Assembly: GCA_963795555.1 (NCBI GenBank)
Contig: CAWCHZ010000002.1
Span: 992,001 to 1,056,000, forward strand
DNA length: 64,000 nucleotides
Reading direction: 5' to 3'
DNA from: CAWCHZ01 sp963795555
GTDB taxonomy: Bacteria; Actinomycetota; Thermoleophilia; Solirubrobacterales; Solirubrobacteraceae
Shown: positions 14,964 through 22,927 of the stretch, piece by piece
How positions within the stretch are numbered: position 1 is the stretch's first letter
Layout: each line of letters opens with the position of its first letter
The notes under the pieces: generated by a model
What the model saw: only the letters and a program-made list of their open reading frames with translations
What the model was told of the DNA's origin: nothing
The model's database searches: none
Translations under genes and position numbers: made by a program

Positions 14964-17045
14964 GTGACCACGACGGCCGCAGACAAGTTCGCCGCCAGCG
15001 CCCTGGAGCGGCTGCGGACGCTGACCGACGATCGGGCAGCGGAGTTCCGGCGCGATCAGCTCGAGGCGATCAGCGACGTGGTCATCGACCGCGGCCGTGT
15101 CCTGTGCGTGCAGCGCACCGGCTGGGGCAAGTCCGCCGTCTACTTCGTGGCGACTACGCTGCTGCGAGATCTCGGCGCCGGCCCGACGCTGATCATCAGC
15201 CCGCTGCTCTCGCTAATGAGAAACCAGATCGCGGCCGCGGAGCGCCTCGGACTGCGTGCGCACACGATCAACTCGACCAACCGCGAAGAATGGGACGAGG
15301 TTCGCGGGTTGCTCGCCTGCGACGCCGTGGACCTGTTGCTGATTAGCCCCGAGCGGCTCAACAACCCGAGCTTCCGGGAGCAGTTGCTGCCGCTGTTCGC
15401 CGCATCAGTCGGGCTGTTGGTGATCGACGAAGCGCACTGCATCTCCGACTGGGGACACGACTTCCGCCCCGACTACCGCCGCGTCAGGGACATCATCGCC
15501 GCCCTCGCCGCCGACATCGCGGTGCTCGCCACAACCGCGACCGCCAACGATCGGGTCGTCGCGGACGTGCGCGAGCAGCTCGCGGCAGCCGACGGACGGC
15601 CGTTTCGCACCTACCGCGGGCCGCTCGCGCGCACCAGCCTGCGGCTCGAGGTGCTCGAGCTGCCGGCACCCGCCCAGCGGCTCGCGTGGCTCGTCGAGCA
15701 CCTGCCGGCGCTGCCCGGCTCGGGGATCGTTTACACGCTGACCAAGCGCGACGCCGAGCAGGTCGCCGCGTTCCTGACCGCCAACGGGATCGCCGCAGCC
15801 GCCTACAGCGGCGAGCACGACTCCGACCAGCGCGTCGAGATCGAGCAGCGGCTCCTAGCCAACGAGCTCAAGGCGGTCGTCGCCACCAGCGCGCTCGGGA
15901 TGGGCTACGACAAGGCCGACCTGACATTCGTCGTGCACTACCAGGCGCCCGGCTCGGTGATCGCCTACTACCAGCAGGTCGGCCGCGCCGGCCGCGGCGT
16001 GGAGCACGCCGACATAGTGCTGCTGCGCGGCGGCGAGGACCGCTCGATCCAGGACTTCTTCATCGAGCAGGCGTTCCCCTCACGCGAGCGGGTCGCCGCG
16101 GTGCTCGCCGACCTCGATGCCGCCGGCGAGCAGGGCCGCAGCATCCGGGAGCTGATGGCCGTCGTCAACCTCGGGATGGGCCGGCTGGAGGCGATGCTGA
16201 AGATCCTCGACGTCGAGGGCGCCGTGCGCCGGGACGGCAGCCGCTGGCGGCTAGTGGCGGGGGCCGACTGGTGCTACGACGCCGAGCGCTACGCGCTGAT
16301 CACGGCCCTGCGTCGCTCAGAGCAGGCTGCGATGACCGCCTTCGGCGCCGACGGACGCTGCCTGATGCGAGTGCTGCAGGAGGAGCTCGACGACCCCGAC
16401 GCCGGCGATTGCGGACGCTGCGCGGCATGCACCGCGCCGCGGTTCGCCGCCCCGCCGGACCCGCGGCTGGTCGAGCTCGCCGCGCGCCATCTGCGCTCGC
16501 GGCCGATCGAGGTCAATCAGAAGAAGAGGGCGCCCGACGAGGCCGGCGCGATGCGGAAGATCCCCGACGAGGTGCGCGTCGAGCCCGGCTGGGCGCTGGC
16601 CCGGTTCGGCGACGGTGGCTGGTGGCCGGCGGTCGAGCGCGGGTGGCGGTCCGGCGAGTTCGATGAGGAGGTCGTGCTCGCGCTCGCCGACATAGTGCGC
16701 GCCAGCCCTCACCAGCTCGCATGGGTCACGTCCGTCCCCTCCACGACCATGGGCGTGCTCCTCCCGCGCCTCGCCGACCGTCTGGCCGCTGAGCTTCGTG
16801 TGCCGCACCTCGAGCTCATAGCGCGTACCGAGCCGCGCCCGCCGCAGCGCGAGATGGCCAACGTCGTGCAGCAGGTCGCAAACGTCCGCGGCGCGTTTCG
16901 CGTCACCGCGGCCCCGCCAGGGGGCGTAGGCGCGCTGCTCGACGACCGCCGGCACTCCGGGTGGACCCTGGCGATGGTCGGCGGCCAGCTGCGCTGCGCT
17001 GGCGCCGAGCGGATCGTGCCGCTCGTGCTCGCCGCCCTCGCGTAG
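14964..17045 (+). CDS. RecQ-family DNA helicase fused to a phosphoribosyltransferase-like domain
   Basis: A 693-residue protein. Helicase motifs: Q-motif region EFRRDQLEAI, Walker A TGWGKSAVYF, DEAHCISDWGHDFRP (motif II), TTATAN (III), IVYTLTKRDAE, VVATSALGMGYDKAD and QQVGRAGRG (VI). CGRCAAC near residue 485 fits the RecQ zinc site. The last about 150 residues (VTSVPSTTMGVLLPRLADRLA..., then LLDDRRHSGWTLAMVGGQL) look like a phosphoribosyltransferase/ComF domain in which DDRRHSGWT replaces the DDvxTTGxT PRPP loop. RecQ-PRT fusions are known in actinobacteria. GTG 14964 is chosen as the start because upstream codons are unlike RecQ. The role is probably DNA repair. Confidence 0.82.
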   Translation: MTTTAADKFAASALERLRTLTDDRAAEFRRDQLEAISDVVIDRGRVLCVQRTGWGKSAVYFVATTLLRDLGAGPTLIISPLLSLMRNQIAAAERLGLRAHTINSTNREEWDEVRGLLACDAVDLLLISPERLNNPSFREQLLPLFAASVGLLVIDEAHCISDWGHDFRPDYRRVRDIIAALAADIAVLATTATANDRVVADVREQLAAADGRPFRTYRGPLARTSLRLEVLELPAPAQRLAWLVEHLPALPGSGIVYTLTKRDAEQVAAFLTANGIAAAAYSGEHDSDQRVEIEQRLLANELKAVVATSALGMGYDKADLTFVVHYQAPGSVIAYYQQVGRAGRGVEHADIVLLRGGEDRSIQDFFIEQAFPSRERVAAVLADLDAAGEQGRSIRELMAVVNLGMGRLEAMLKILDVEGAVRRDGSRWRLVAGADWCYDAERYALITALRRSEQAAMTAFGADGRCLMRVLQEELDDPDAGDCGRCAACTAPRFAAPPDPRLVELAARHLRSRPIEVNQKKRAPDEAGAMRKIPDEVRVEPGWALARFGDGGWWPAVERGWRSGEFDEEVVLALADIVRASPHQLAWVTSVPSTTMGVLLPRLADRLAAELRVPHLELIARTEPRPPQREMANVVQQVANVRGAFRVTAAPPGGVGALLDDRRHSGWTLAMVGGQLRCAGAERIVPLVLAALA

Positions 17046-17152
17046 TCGATCCGATCTGCTGCCGTGACTCGGTCTTGACCACATCAGTCGCTCGGGAGCC
17101 CACGCGCTACCGGAGGCCTGGTACGCGTTGATGCGCAAAGACGAGCCCGGGT

Positions 17153-17692
17153 TCACCGCCGGCTCCAGTGATCGCAGCGACGGAGCGCTAGGGGCTTCCC
17201 GAATGCTGACCGTCTCTGCGCTCGAGCGCCGCGCGGAGCTGTGGTAGGGCGGCGAGCAGACTTGCTGCGAATGATGTCCTCAAGCGACGCGACCGCGATG
17301 TGCAGTCTGTCGCCGAGCGGCCGCCGGTGAGCAGCCTGCTGGAGGTCTTCATAGCCGCCCGTGCCGTCTGGCTGGCTCGTGATGTCCAGATCGCCAGCAT
17401 CCGTGGTGAGGTTGAGGGTCCCGGCGCGAGCGAGCAGACGCGGGTCGGTGGGCAGGGGAACAGGGGGCTCCCGGGCACTGACGCGAATGGCGGCCCGCAG
17501 CTCCTCCAGTGCAGTTGCAAGGCGCTCGAGGTTGGAGTGGTCCGTTGCAGGGGTGATATCGATATCGCGCGTGACGACGCCTGCGCCGGCCAGAACAGCT
17601 GCGTAGCCACCGATGACGACGCATTGCACCTCGTGTCGCGCAAGCACCTCCAGGATGCGCTGAGGATCGAACGGGGCGCTGTCAGGCAGCAC
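17153..17692 (-). pseudogene. MNT-like nucleotidyltransferase with a frameshifted C-terminus
   Basis: From GTG 17692 (overlapping the gene before it by 11 bases), residues 10-150 form a minimal nucleotidyltransferase: VVIGGYAAVLAGAGVVTRDIDI with the Gly-Gly and D-x-D metal motif, then LDITSQPDGTGGYEDLQ and HIAVASLEDIIRSK. After IIRSK the frame turns into RRPTTAPRGARAQRR, while another frame reads AALPQLRAALERRDGQ, the expected ending by comparison with its neighbour. A small deletion near 17255 is likely. Related enzymes act as toxins that nucleotidylate or AMPylate targets; here the catalytic site is intact but the end is altered. Confidence 0.6.
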
Positions 17693-18521
17693 GGGTAGCG
17701 GGCGGGCTGGTGGCGAGCTCGAGCGTGCGGCGCAGCGCGGGGACGCGCGGCCGGTCCTCGCAGGCCTCAGCGATGCGGATGAGATCAACCAGCGACGCGA
17801 CCGTCACCTCGAGGTCCTTGTAGAGGCGCATAGCCGTGGCGTCGCGACGCAGATCCTCATAGCCCCAGCTGCCGGTGGGCGCCGGAGCCACCATGAGCTC
17901 GACGGCGAAGCGCTCGAGCGTGAAGCGGGAGGGCACGTCGATCGCTGACGCCGTCGATGGCGAAGCGCTGAGCTTGCCGCCGGCTGCGGTGATCGCGGCA
18001 CTGAGCCGCTCGCGCTGCCCGGCGCGAGGGACGATCATCACTGTTGCGGTCACCGGTAGCAGCGGCAAGCCGTGCAGCACCTCGGCCACTTCGCCGACCA
18101 GGACGTACTGCACGCCTGATCGTTCGAGCGCTGCGAGCACCCCGCGCACATCCGGCGCTTCCAAGCGCCGAGCCGTGGCTTGCACGCGAGCGGCGCGCAG
18201 CGGCTGGGCGTCGCGCAACGCGCGCTCGAGACGCTGCGCCGGGGAGAGCCGGAGCGCCGTCGCGATCTGCTCATCGTAGGAGTCGTCCGCGTGCGCCAGT
18301 CCCACGGTCAGCTCGAGCCCGCACGCGGCGATCAGCGCCCGCAGCCGCTCCAATGATGGGGTGACGCGGGCACGCTCATAGCGAGCGATCTCCTGCTGCG
18401 CCACCCCGGCGCGCGTCGCCAGCTCTCGCTGCGAGAGCCCCGCGGTACGACGCGCCTGAACAAGAAGATTGGAGCTGAGCACGTCAACCACGATACTGCT
18501 TCCGATGTCGGGCAACAACAC
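17682..18521 (-). CDS. XRE-type HTH protein fused to an inactive nucleotidyltransferase-like domain
   Basis: A 279-residue protein. Residues about 20-75 are a Cro/C1 HTH (LVQARRTAGLSQRELATRAGVAQQEIARYERARVTPSLERLRAL). The second half (about 125-270) parallels the downstream nucleotidyltransferase: SGVQYVLVGEVAEVLHGL, WGYEDLRR, VTVASLVDLIRIAEACEDRP. The D-x-D metal motif is replaced by VTATV, so this domain is probably catalytically dead. It looks like a DNA-binding antitoxin or sensor evolved from its partner. The GTG start at 18521 is uncertain; a GTG closer to the HTH is possible. Confidence 0.65.
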   Translation of the reverse strand: MLLPDIGSSIVVDVLSSNLLVQARRTAGLSQRELATRAGVAQQEIARYERARVTPSLERLRALIAACGLELTVGLAHADDSYDEQIATALRLSPAQRLERALRDAQPLRAARVQATARRLEAPDVRGVLAALERSGVQYVLVGEVAEVLHGLPLLPVTATVMIVPRAGQRERLSAAITAAGGKLSASPSTASAIDVPSRFTLERFAVELMVAPAPTGSWGYEDLRRDATAMRLYKDLEVTVASLVDLIRIAEACEDRPRVPALRRTLELATSPPATRAA

Positions 18522-18758
18522 AAAAGTGATCGTACTGCAATATGCACCGCACTGGGAGCACGTACTCCGCTATCTGCCAAAACGTCAGGCTAGAGAACAG
18601 GCCAGACGACGCAGCGGCCGGGACACGTGGTCGCGTGGCCCGGAGCCACGCCCGCCCGGTGGCTGCGCCGGCAGCGACCGGATCACGGCCAGGCCACCCA
18701 GTGGAGCTCATGTCAGCGCACCGGGTCCAGTGCAACCCAGCGCGCCTCAGCGGCCTCC
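18522..18758. other. Upstream region of the HTH gene
   Basis: TGCAATATGCA (18536-18546) is an 11-bp palindrome 15 bases upstream of the HTH gene start, in an AT-richer patch, and could be its operator or part of its promoter. No gene is supported in the rest. Confidence 0.4.
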
Positions 18759-18904
18759 GATCGCGGTTTTCAGGGCAAATTGGACCCCGTTTGGACCCCG
18801 TCCGGCGCCCAGCCCCTGCACACCGAACTACAAACCCCCCGATTTGCAGGCCCTTCCTCAGTCGGGGCGACTGGATTCGAACCAGCGACCGCCCGGCCCC
18901 CAGC
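18759..18904. repeat. Right attachment repeat overlapping tRNA-Pro
   Basis: The second copy of the 146-bp repeat. 18862-18904 is the 3' part of the intact tRNA-Pro gene, and 18759-18861 is the DNA beyond its 3' end, with two TGGACCCCGT units. It preserves the tRNA, as expected for the functional side of an insertion. Confidence 0.9.
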
Positions 18905-18935
18905 CGGGTGCGCTACCAGGCTGCGCCACGCCCCG
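18862..18935 (-). tRNA. tRNA-Pro (GGG)
   Basis: A complete cloverleaf of 74 nt on the minus strand: acceptor CGGGGCG/CGCCCCG with A discriminator, anticodon stem CCCGG/CCGGG around the loop CTGGGGG, and GGTTCGAATCC T arm. CCA is not encoded. It is the insertion target of the island to its left. Confidence 0.95.
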
Positions 18936-18941
18936 AGACCA

Positions 18942-19012
18942 AGCGGGCGACGGGAATCGAACCCGCCCTAGGAGCTTGGAAGGCTCCTGTGCAACCACAA
19001 CACTTCGCCCGC
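18942..19012 (-). tRNA. tRNA-Gly (TCC)
   Basis: A 71-nt cloverleaf: acceptor GCGGGCG/CGCCCGC, anticodon stem GGAGC/GCTCC around CTTCCAA, GGGTTCGATTCCC T arm, T discriminator. It lies six bases from tRNA-Pro and is read in the same direction, so the two are probably one transcript. Confidence 0.93.
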
Positions 19013-19089
19013 AGGTGTCATGGCCATGATACCCCCGCCCGGACGCCGATCGCGAGCGCCGGCGCTCGGCATGCGCTATACCGCCCGGC

Positions 19090-19299
19090 GTGCCTCGATC
19101 AGGCAGCGATCCCCGGGCGCCGGGCAAGCACGACCGACGGGCTCCCGTTGCCTCAGACCCCGCCGCCGACACCACCACAGCCGCCAGCGCCAACCAGCCG
19201 AGCCCTGATGCCGACGGCTCGCCGCTGGAGCGCGAGGAGGTCTCGTTGCCCGACGGGCGGGTCCTGCACCTATACCGGCGCCGGGACGGTCAGCAATGA
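19090..19299 (+). CDS. Small protein of unknown function upstream of galT
   Basis: A 69-residue frame whose end, PLEREEVSLPDGRVLHLYRRRDGQQ, looks like a genuine short domain. Its TGA overlaps the galT ATG (ATGA), as expected for a coupled upstream gene. The first 40 residues are low-complexity, so the true start may lie downstream. No family is recognised. Confidence 0.45.
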   Translation: MPRSGSDPRAPGKHDRRAPVASDPAADTTTAASANQPSPDADGSPLEREEVSLPDGRVLHLYRRRDGQQ

Positions 19300-20213
19300 C
19301 CGAGCTGCGCCACAACGAGCTGCGCGACGAGCAGGTCGTCTATGCCGTCCATCGCCAAGAGCGGACGTTCCTGCCGGAGGCGCGGCGCTGTCCGCTCGAC
19401 CCGACCAGGCCCGGCGGCCCCGGCACCGAGATCCCACGCGAGCACTTCGAGATCGCCGTCTTCGAGAACCGTTTCTCCCCGTTCGCCGGCGGCCCGGGGA
19501 TAGCCGAGGTGGTCGTCTACACCGACGAGCATGACGGCTCCTTTGCGGAGCTCTCGCCGGCCCGGGCCGAGGCGTTGATGTGGGTCTGGCGCGACCGCTA
19601 TCGCGAGCTCGGCGCACGCGCGGATGTCGACTACGTCATGGTCTTCGAGAACCGGGGCGTCGAGGTGGGCGTGACGCTGCACCATCCCCACGGACAGATC
19701 TACGGCTATCCCTTCCTGCCGCCGGTCCCGGCCGCCGAGCGGGCCGCCGATGCGCGCCGCGGATGCTGCACGCCGTGCGCGCTGCTTGATTCCGAGCTCA
19801 GCGACGGGCGGCGGATCGTCTACGAGAACGCTTCGACCTGCGCCCATGTTCCCTGGGCCGCGCGCTGGCCGTATGAGGTCCACGTCACATTGCGCGAGCA
19901 CCGGCCCAGCCTGCTCGAATGCTCGGCGCGGGAGCTGCGCGCCCTCGCCGAGGCGCTCCAGACCATGACGCGCGCCTATGACCGGCTCTTCGACCGTCCC
20001 TTCCCCTACGTCATGTGCGTCCACCAGGCACCAACCGACGGCGGCGCTGACGGCCACCTGCACATCGAGCTCTATCCCCCGCTGCGCAGTGCCGACCGCC
20101 TCAAGTACCTCGCCGGCAGCGAGCAGGGGGCGGGGACGTTCATCGTCGATGTGCTGCCCGAGCAGAGCGCCCTCCAGCTGCGCGCCGCAATCGCGCGCGC
20201 CAGTGGCAGATGA
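19296..20213 (+). CDS. galT: Galactose-1-phosphate uridylyltransferase
   Basis: A 305-residue Leloir enzyme that exchanges UMP between UDP-glucose and galactose-1-phosphate through a uridylyl-histidine. HHPHGQIYGYPF contains the active-site HPH. ENRFSPF, FENRGVEVGVTLHHPHG, a CCTPC zinc-type pair near 165 and DGHLHIELYPPLR near the C-terminus are family landmarks. It is shorter than the about 345-residue E. coli enzyme, as in several actinobacteria. galK follows with a four-base overlap, so the two are translationally coupled. Confidence 0.92.
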   Translation: MTELRHNELRDEQVVYAVHRQERTFLPEARRCPLDPTRPGGPGTEIPREHFEIAVFENRFSPFAGGPGIAEVVVYTDEHDGSFAELSPARAEALMWVWRDRYRELGARADVDYVMVFENRGVEVGVTLHHPHGQIYGYPFLPPVPAAERAADARRGCCTPCALLDSELSDGRRIVYENASTCAHVPWAARWPYEVHVTLREHRPSLLECSARELRALAEALQTMTRAYDRLFDRPFPYVMCVHQAPTDGGADGHLHIELYPPLRSADRLKYLAGSEQGAGTFIVDVLPEQSALQLRAAIARASGR

Positions 20214-21340
20214 AGTCCGACCGTCCCGAGCGAGTGGTCGCCCACGCGCCCGGACGGGTCAACCTGATCGGCGAGCACACCGACTACAACGACGGGCTGG
20301 CGCTCGCGTTCGCGATCGAGCAGGGAGTCACCGTCGTCGCGCGACGCCGGGCCGATCGCCAGATCCGCGTTCAGGCGCGCGACCTTGGCGAACGCGACGC
20401 CTTCATGCTCGACGACGTGCTCGAGCCGAGGGCAGCGGACGCCACCGCGGCCGATTGGCGTGCGTTTGCGCGCGGCGTCGGCGCCGAGCTTCAGCTCACG
20501 GGCCACATGCTCAGCGGCGCCGAGCTCGACATCAGCGCCGATCTGCCCGCGGGCGCCGGCCTTGGCTCATCGGCCGCGCTGGCGGTCGCGCTGGCGATCG
20601 CCTTGTTTGCGCTTACCGGCGACCCGCAGCCCGACTCGATCGAGCTGGCGACGCTGTGCTCGCGTGTGGAGCGGGTCTGGCTCGGCGCGCAGACCGGCCT
20701 GCTCGACCAGCTCGCGACGCTCTGCGGCCAGCCCAACCGTGCGCTGCTGATCGATTTCCGCACGTTCGCGCTGATGCCGGTCGACGTCGACCTGCGCGAC
20801 TGGACGCTCGTGATCGTCGACTCCGGCAGCCGCCACGCCAACGCAACCACCTCATCACCAGGCGCCGCCGATGGCCCAGATCCACGCGATAGGCCCTATC
20901 CCCGGCGTCGAGGCGACAGCCCCTACAACCAGCTTCGCGCCGAATGCGAGCAGGCGCGGCGGCTGCTCGCGATCGACAGCCTGCGCGACGCCACCCTCGC
21001 CGACACCGAGCGGCTCCCCGCCCCGCTCGACCGCCGCGTTCGCCACGTCTGCGAGGAGAACGCCCGCGTCGAGCGGATGGTCCAGGCGCTTGCGTGCGGT
21101 GATCTCTCCGAGGCCGGGCGCCTGCTCGACGCCTCGCACACCAGCCTGCGCGACCTCTGCGAGGCGTCGGTGCCGGCGATCGAGCACACGGTGGGGCGAC
21201 TGAAGGCGTCCGGGGCGGCGGGCGCGCGGATGATCGGCGGCGGCTTCGGCGGCTCGGTGCTCGCGCTGCTGCCGCCGGACGTCGCCGCGCCCGCGGACGC
21301 CGTGCCGGTGCGACCGGCGCAGGGCGCGCGCCTGCTCTAG
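20210..21340 (+). CDS. galK: Galactokinase
   Basis: A 376-residue GHMP kinase that phosphorylates galactose with ATP. GRVNLIGEHTDYNDG at 15-29 is the galactokinase signature, LPAGAGLGSSAAL at 112-124 the ATP loop, and MIGGGFGGSVLALLP near the end the third motif. Unusually, about 28 Pro/Arg/Asp-rich residues (about 210-237) lie between SGSRH and YNQLRAECE, which are normally close together. The insert may be a disordered surface loop. The stop overlaps the end of the convergent Fur-family gene. Confidence 0.92.
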   Translation: MKSDRPERVVAHAPGRVNLIGEHTDYNDGLALAFAIEQGVTVVARRRADRQIRVQARDLGERDAFMLDDVLEPRAADATAADWRAFARGVGAELQLTGHMLSGAELDISADLPAGAGLGSSAALAVALAIALFALTGDPQPDSIELATLCSRVERVWLGAQTGLLDQLATLCGQPNRALLIDFRTFALMPVDVDLRDWTLVIVDSGSRHANATTSSPGAADGPDPRDRPYPRRRGDSPYNQLRAECEQARRLLAIDSLRDATLADTERLPAPLDRRVRHVCEENARVERMVQALACGDLSEAGRLLDASHTSLRDLCEASVPAIEHTVGRLKASGAAGARMIGGGFGGSVLALLPPDVAAPADAVPVRPAQGARLL

Positions 21341-21867
21341 CCCGCGCAGTCGGCGCAGAGGCCCAGCACGGCCACCTCGGCGCGCTCGCCGTGGAAGCCC
21401 GCGCGATCAGCCGCCGCCAGCGCCTCGTCGACGGCGGCCACGGCCGGCAGATCATCGACCCGACCACAAAGGCGACAGATCGTGTGGTGATGCTCCTCCA
21501 CACGGGGATCGAACAGCAGCGCCCCCGGACCGACGCTGATGCGCCGCACGACCCCAAGCTCCTCGAAGAGCTCGAGCGTGGCATAGACGGTCGGCAGCGA
21601 GATCCCCGGCAGCCGCGCGGCGACCGCCTCCAGCACCTGCTCGGCGGTCAGGTGGGAACCGGCCTCCTGCAGCGCGCGGTTGATCAGCAGGCGCTGCGAG
21701 GTGACGCGGTGGCCCCGCGAGCGCAGCACGTCGACGAGGATCGCATCCTGGTCGGCCCGCGGTCGTCCCCGCTCGCTCGCGGGCCCCCCACGGGCGGCCC
21801 GCGCTCGGTCCCGCTCCGCGGGCCCGGCGCGATCTATGCCGCGTTTGCTGGATAGCTGGGTCGCCAT
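21337..21867 (-). CDS. Fur-family metalloregulator
   Basis: A 176-residue regulator. After a basic N-terminal tail of about 40 residues come the winged helix (LRSRGHRVTSQRLLINRAL...LPGISLPTVYATLELFEELGVVRRI), the EEHHHTICRLCGRVDD metal region and LCADCAG at the end, giving two C-x-x-C pairs for a structural zinc. It could sense Fe, Mn, Zn or peroxide; sequence alone does not decide. It is divergent from an MbfA-like membrane protein, a plausible target. Confidence 0.87.
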   Translation of the reverse strand: MATQLSSKRGIDRAGPAERDRARAARGGPASERGRPRADQDAILVDVLRSRGHRVTSQRLLINRALQEAGSHLTAEQVLEAVAARLPGISLPTVYATLELFEELGVVRRISVGPGALLFDPRVEEHHHTICRLCGRVDDLPAVAAVDEALAAADRAGFHGERAEVAVLGLCADCAG

Positions 21868-21900
21868 TTGGTTCGCTGTCCTACTTGCTGAGGATAGCCA

Positions 21901-21928
21901 ATATTAGGCCACCCTTACATTAAGTCAA
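21901..21928 (-). promoter_or_regulatory. Promoter of the Fur-family gene
   Basis: On the minus strand TTGACT (21928-21923) and TAATAT (21906-21901) are 16 bp apart, about 35 bp upstream of the ATG. The whole 21890-21940 stretch is AT-rich in a GC-rich setting. A Fur-family operator could overlap it, but I cannot define one confidently. Confidence 0.55.
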
Positions 21929-21988
21929 TTGCTATTCTGAGGCTGCTCCCGCTGACGAGCTCGCCTCTGGCGCCCACCTCCTTCCTCC

Positions 21989-22480
21989 ATGCCCGCCTTC
22001 GCCGAGATCCGCAACGACCCCCACAAGCTCGTTCTCCAGATCATCCAGCCCTCGCTGGTCGGCCTGATCGACGGCACGATCTCGACGCTCGCGCCGATCT
22101 TCGCGTCGGCCTACCTGTCGGGCTCCCACACGGCGTTGCTGGTCGGGCTGGCGACCGCGCTAGGCGCCGGCGTGAGCATGGGGCTCTCCGAGGGCCTGTC
22201 CGACGACGGGTCGCTCAGCGGCCGCGGATCGGGCCTCGTGCGAGGCGCCCTGACGGGTGGGGCCACGACGATCGGCGGCACATTCCACAGCCTCCCCTTC
22301 CTGATCCCCAACACCAGTCACGCACTGATCGTCGCCTACATCGTCGTCGCCTTCGAGCTGCTGGCGATCGCGATCGTGCGCAAGCGCTTCCTGCGCGTCT
22401 CCATGACCTCCTCGCTGATTCAGGTCACCCTTGGTGGGGCGACCGTGGCTGCCGTCGGCATTGCCGTCGGGCACGCCTGA
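21989..22480 (+). CDS. MbfA/VIT-like membrane protein (iron export type)
   Basis: A 163-residue integral membrane protein. IIQPSLVGLIDGTISTLAPIFASAY, GLATALGAGVSMGLSEGLSDDGSLSGRG and the later hydrophobic segments match the membrane half of membrane-bound ferritin (MbfA) and VIT-type transporters. The N-terminal ferritin-like domain of MbfA is missing. Family members export or sequester Fe2+ or Mn2+. The divergent Fur-family regulator supports a metal role. The short ATG 21989 start is used. Confidence 0.72.
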   Translation: MPAFAEIRNDPHKLVLQIIQPSLVGLIDGTISTLAPIFASAYLSGSHTALLVGLATALGAGVSMGLSEGLSDDGSLSGRGSGLVRGALTGGATTIGGTFHSLPFLIPNTSHALIVAYIVVAFELLAIAIVRKRFLRVSMTSSLIQVTLGGATVAAVGIAVGHA

Positions 22481-22677
22481 GCGCCGGCCACGCACGAGCG
22501 CCGGTCGAGCACGGCTCCGGCCCCCGCCCGCCGGCCACGCATGAGCAGAGGCCACGGCGCCCATGCCCGAGCAGACGGGCCGCCGACCAATGGACCGCCC
22601 ATGGTCCAATCGGCCCCGCGCAATCTCTATCCGTCAGGCCGATGTGAGCGCCGCTGCGCAGCCGCATACTCGCTGCC

Positions 22678-22845
22678 ATGAACCGCTCACCAGTTCGTCG
22701 CTACGTATTGGTCCGGCCATACCCGGACGGCTGGGGGCCCAAGCTGCGGATCAGGCGCCTGGCGCTGACCCCCCGCCCGGTGCGGACGGCGCTGCAGGGG
22801 CCGCGCAATCCCGCCCGTCGGCCGTTGGACCTCGCCGGTCGTTGA
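22678..22845 (+). CDS. Small basic protein, unknown
   Basis: A 55-residue frame, MNRSPVRRYVLVRPYPDGWGPKLRIRRLALT then an Arg/Pro-rich tail. The first 30 residues have a mixed, domain-like composition unlike shadow frames. There is no clear ribosome-binding site. It could be a real small gene of this lineage; no family is recognised. Confidence 0.3.
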   Translation: MNRSPVRRYVLVRPYPDGWGPKLRIRRLALTPRPVRTALQGPRNPARRPLDLAGR

Positions 22846-22927
22846 GGCGAGAGGGCGCCCGCGGCCGGGCGCGACGTCCCAGCTGACGGGCATGGTCGTC
22901 GCCCGCGTACGGGCGACGACCGCTGCC

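Larger units (their letters stand above)
9747..18904. mobile_element. Eroded genomic island at tRNA-Pro
   Basis: About 9.0 kb lies between two 146-bp direct repeats that differ at one base. The right copy contains the 3' part of an intact tRNA-Pro plus about 103 bp beyond its 3' end. The left copy carries the same stretch and breaks off in the anticodon arm, as expected for integration into a tRNA gene. Contents are toxin-antitoxin systems, a RecQ-like helicase, decayed biosynthetic genes and nucleotidyltransferases. No recombinase gene is visible, so the element is probably immobile. Further decayed copies of the repeat at 13650 and 14737 suggest several insertions in series. Confidence 0.65.

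Noticed and set aside
21989..22480. Full-length MbfA with ferritin domain
   Set aside because: No ferritin-like EXXH segment lies upstream on this strand before the divergent regulator.
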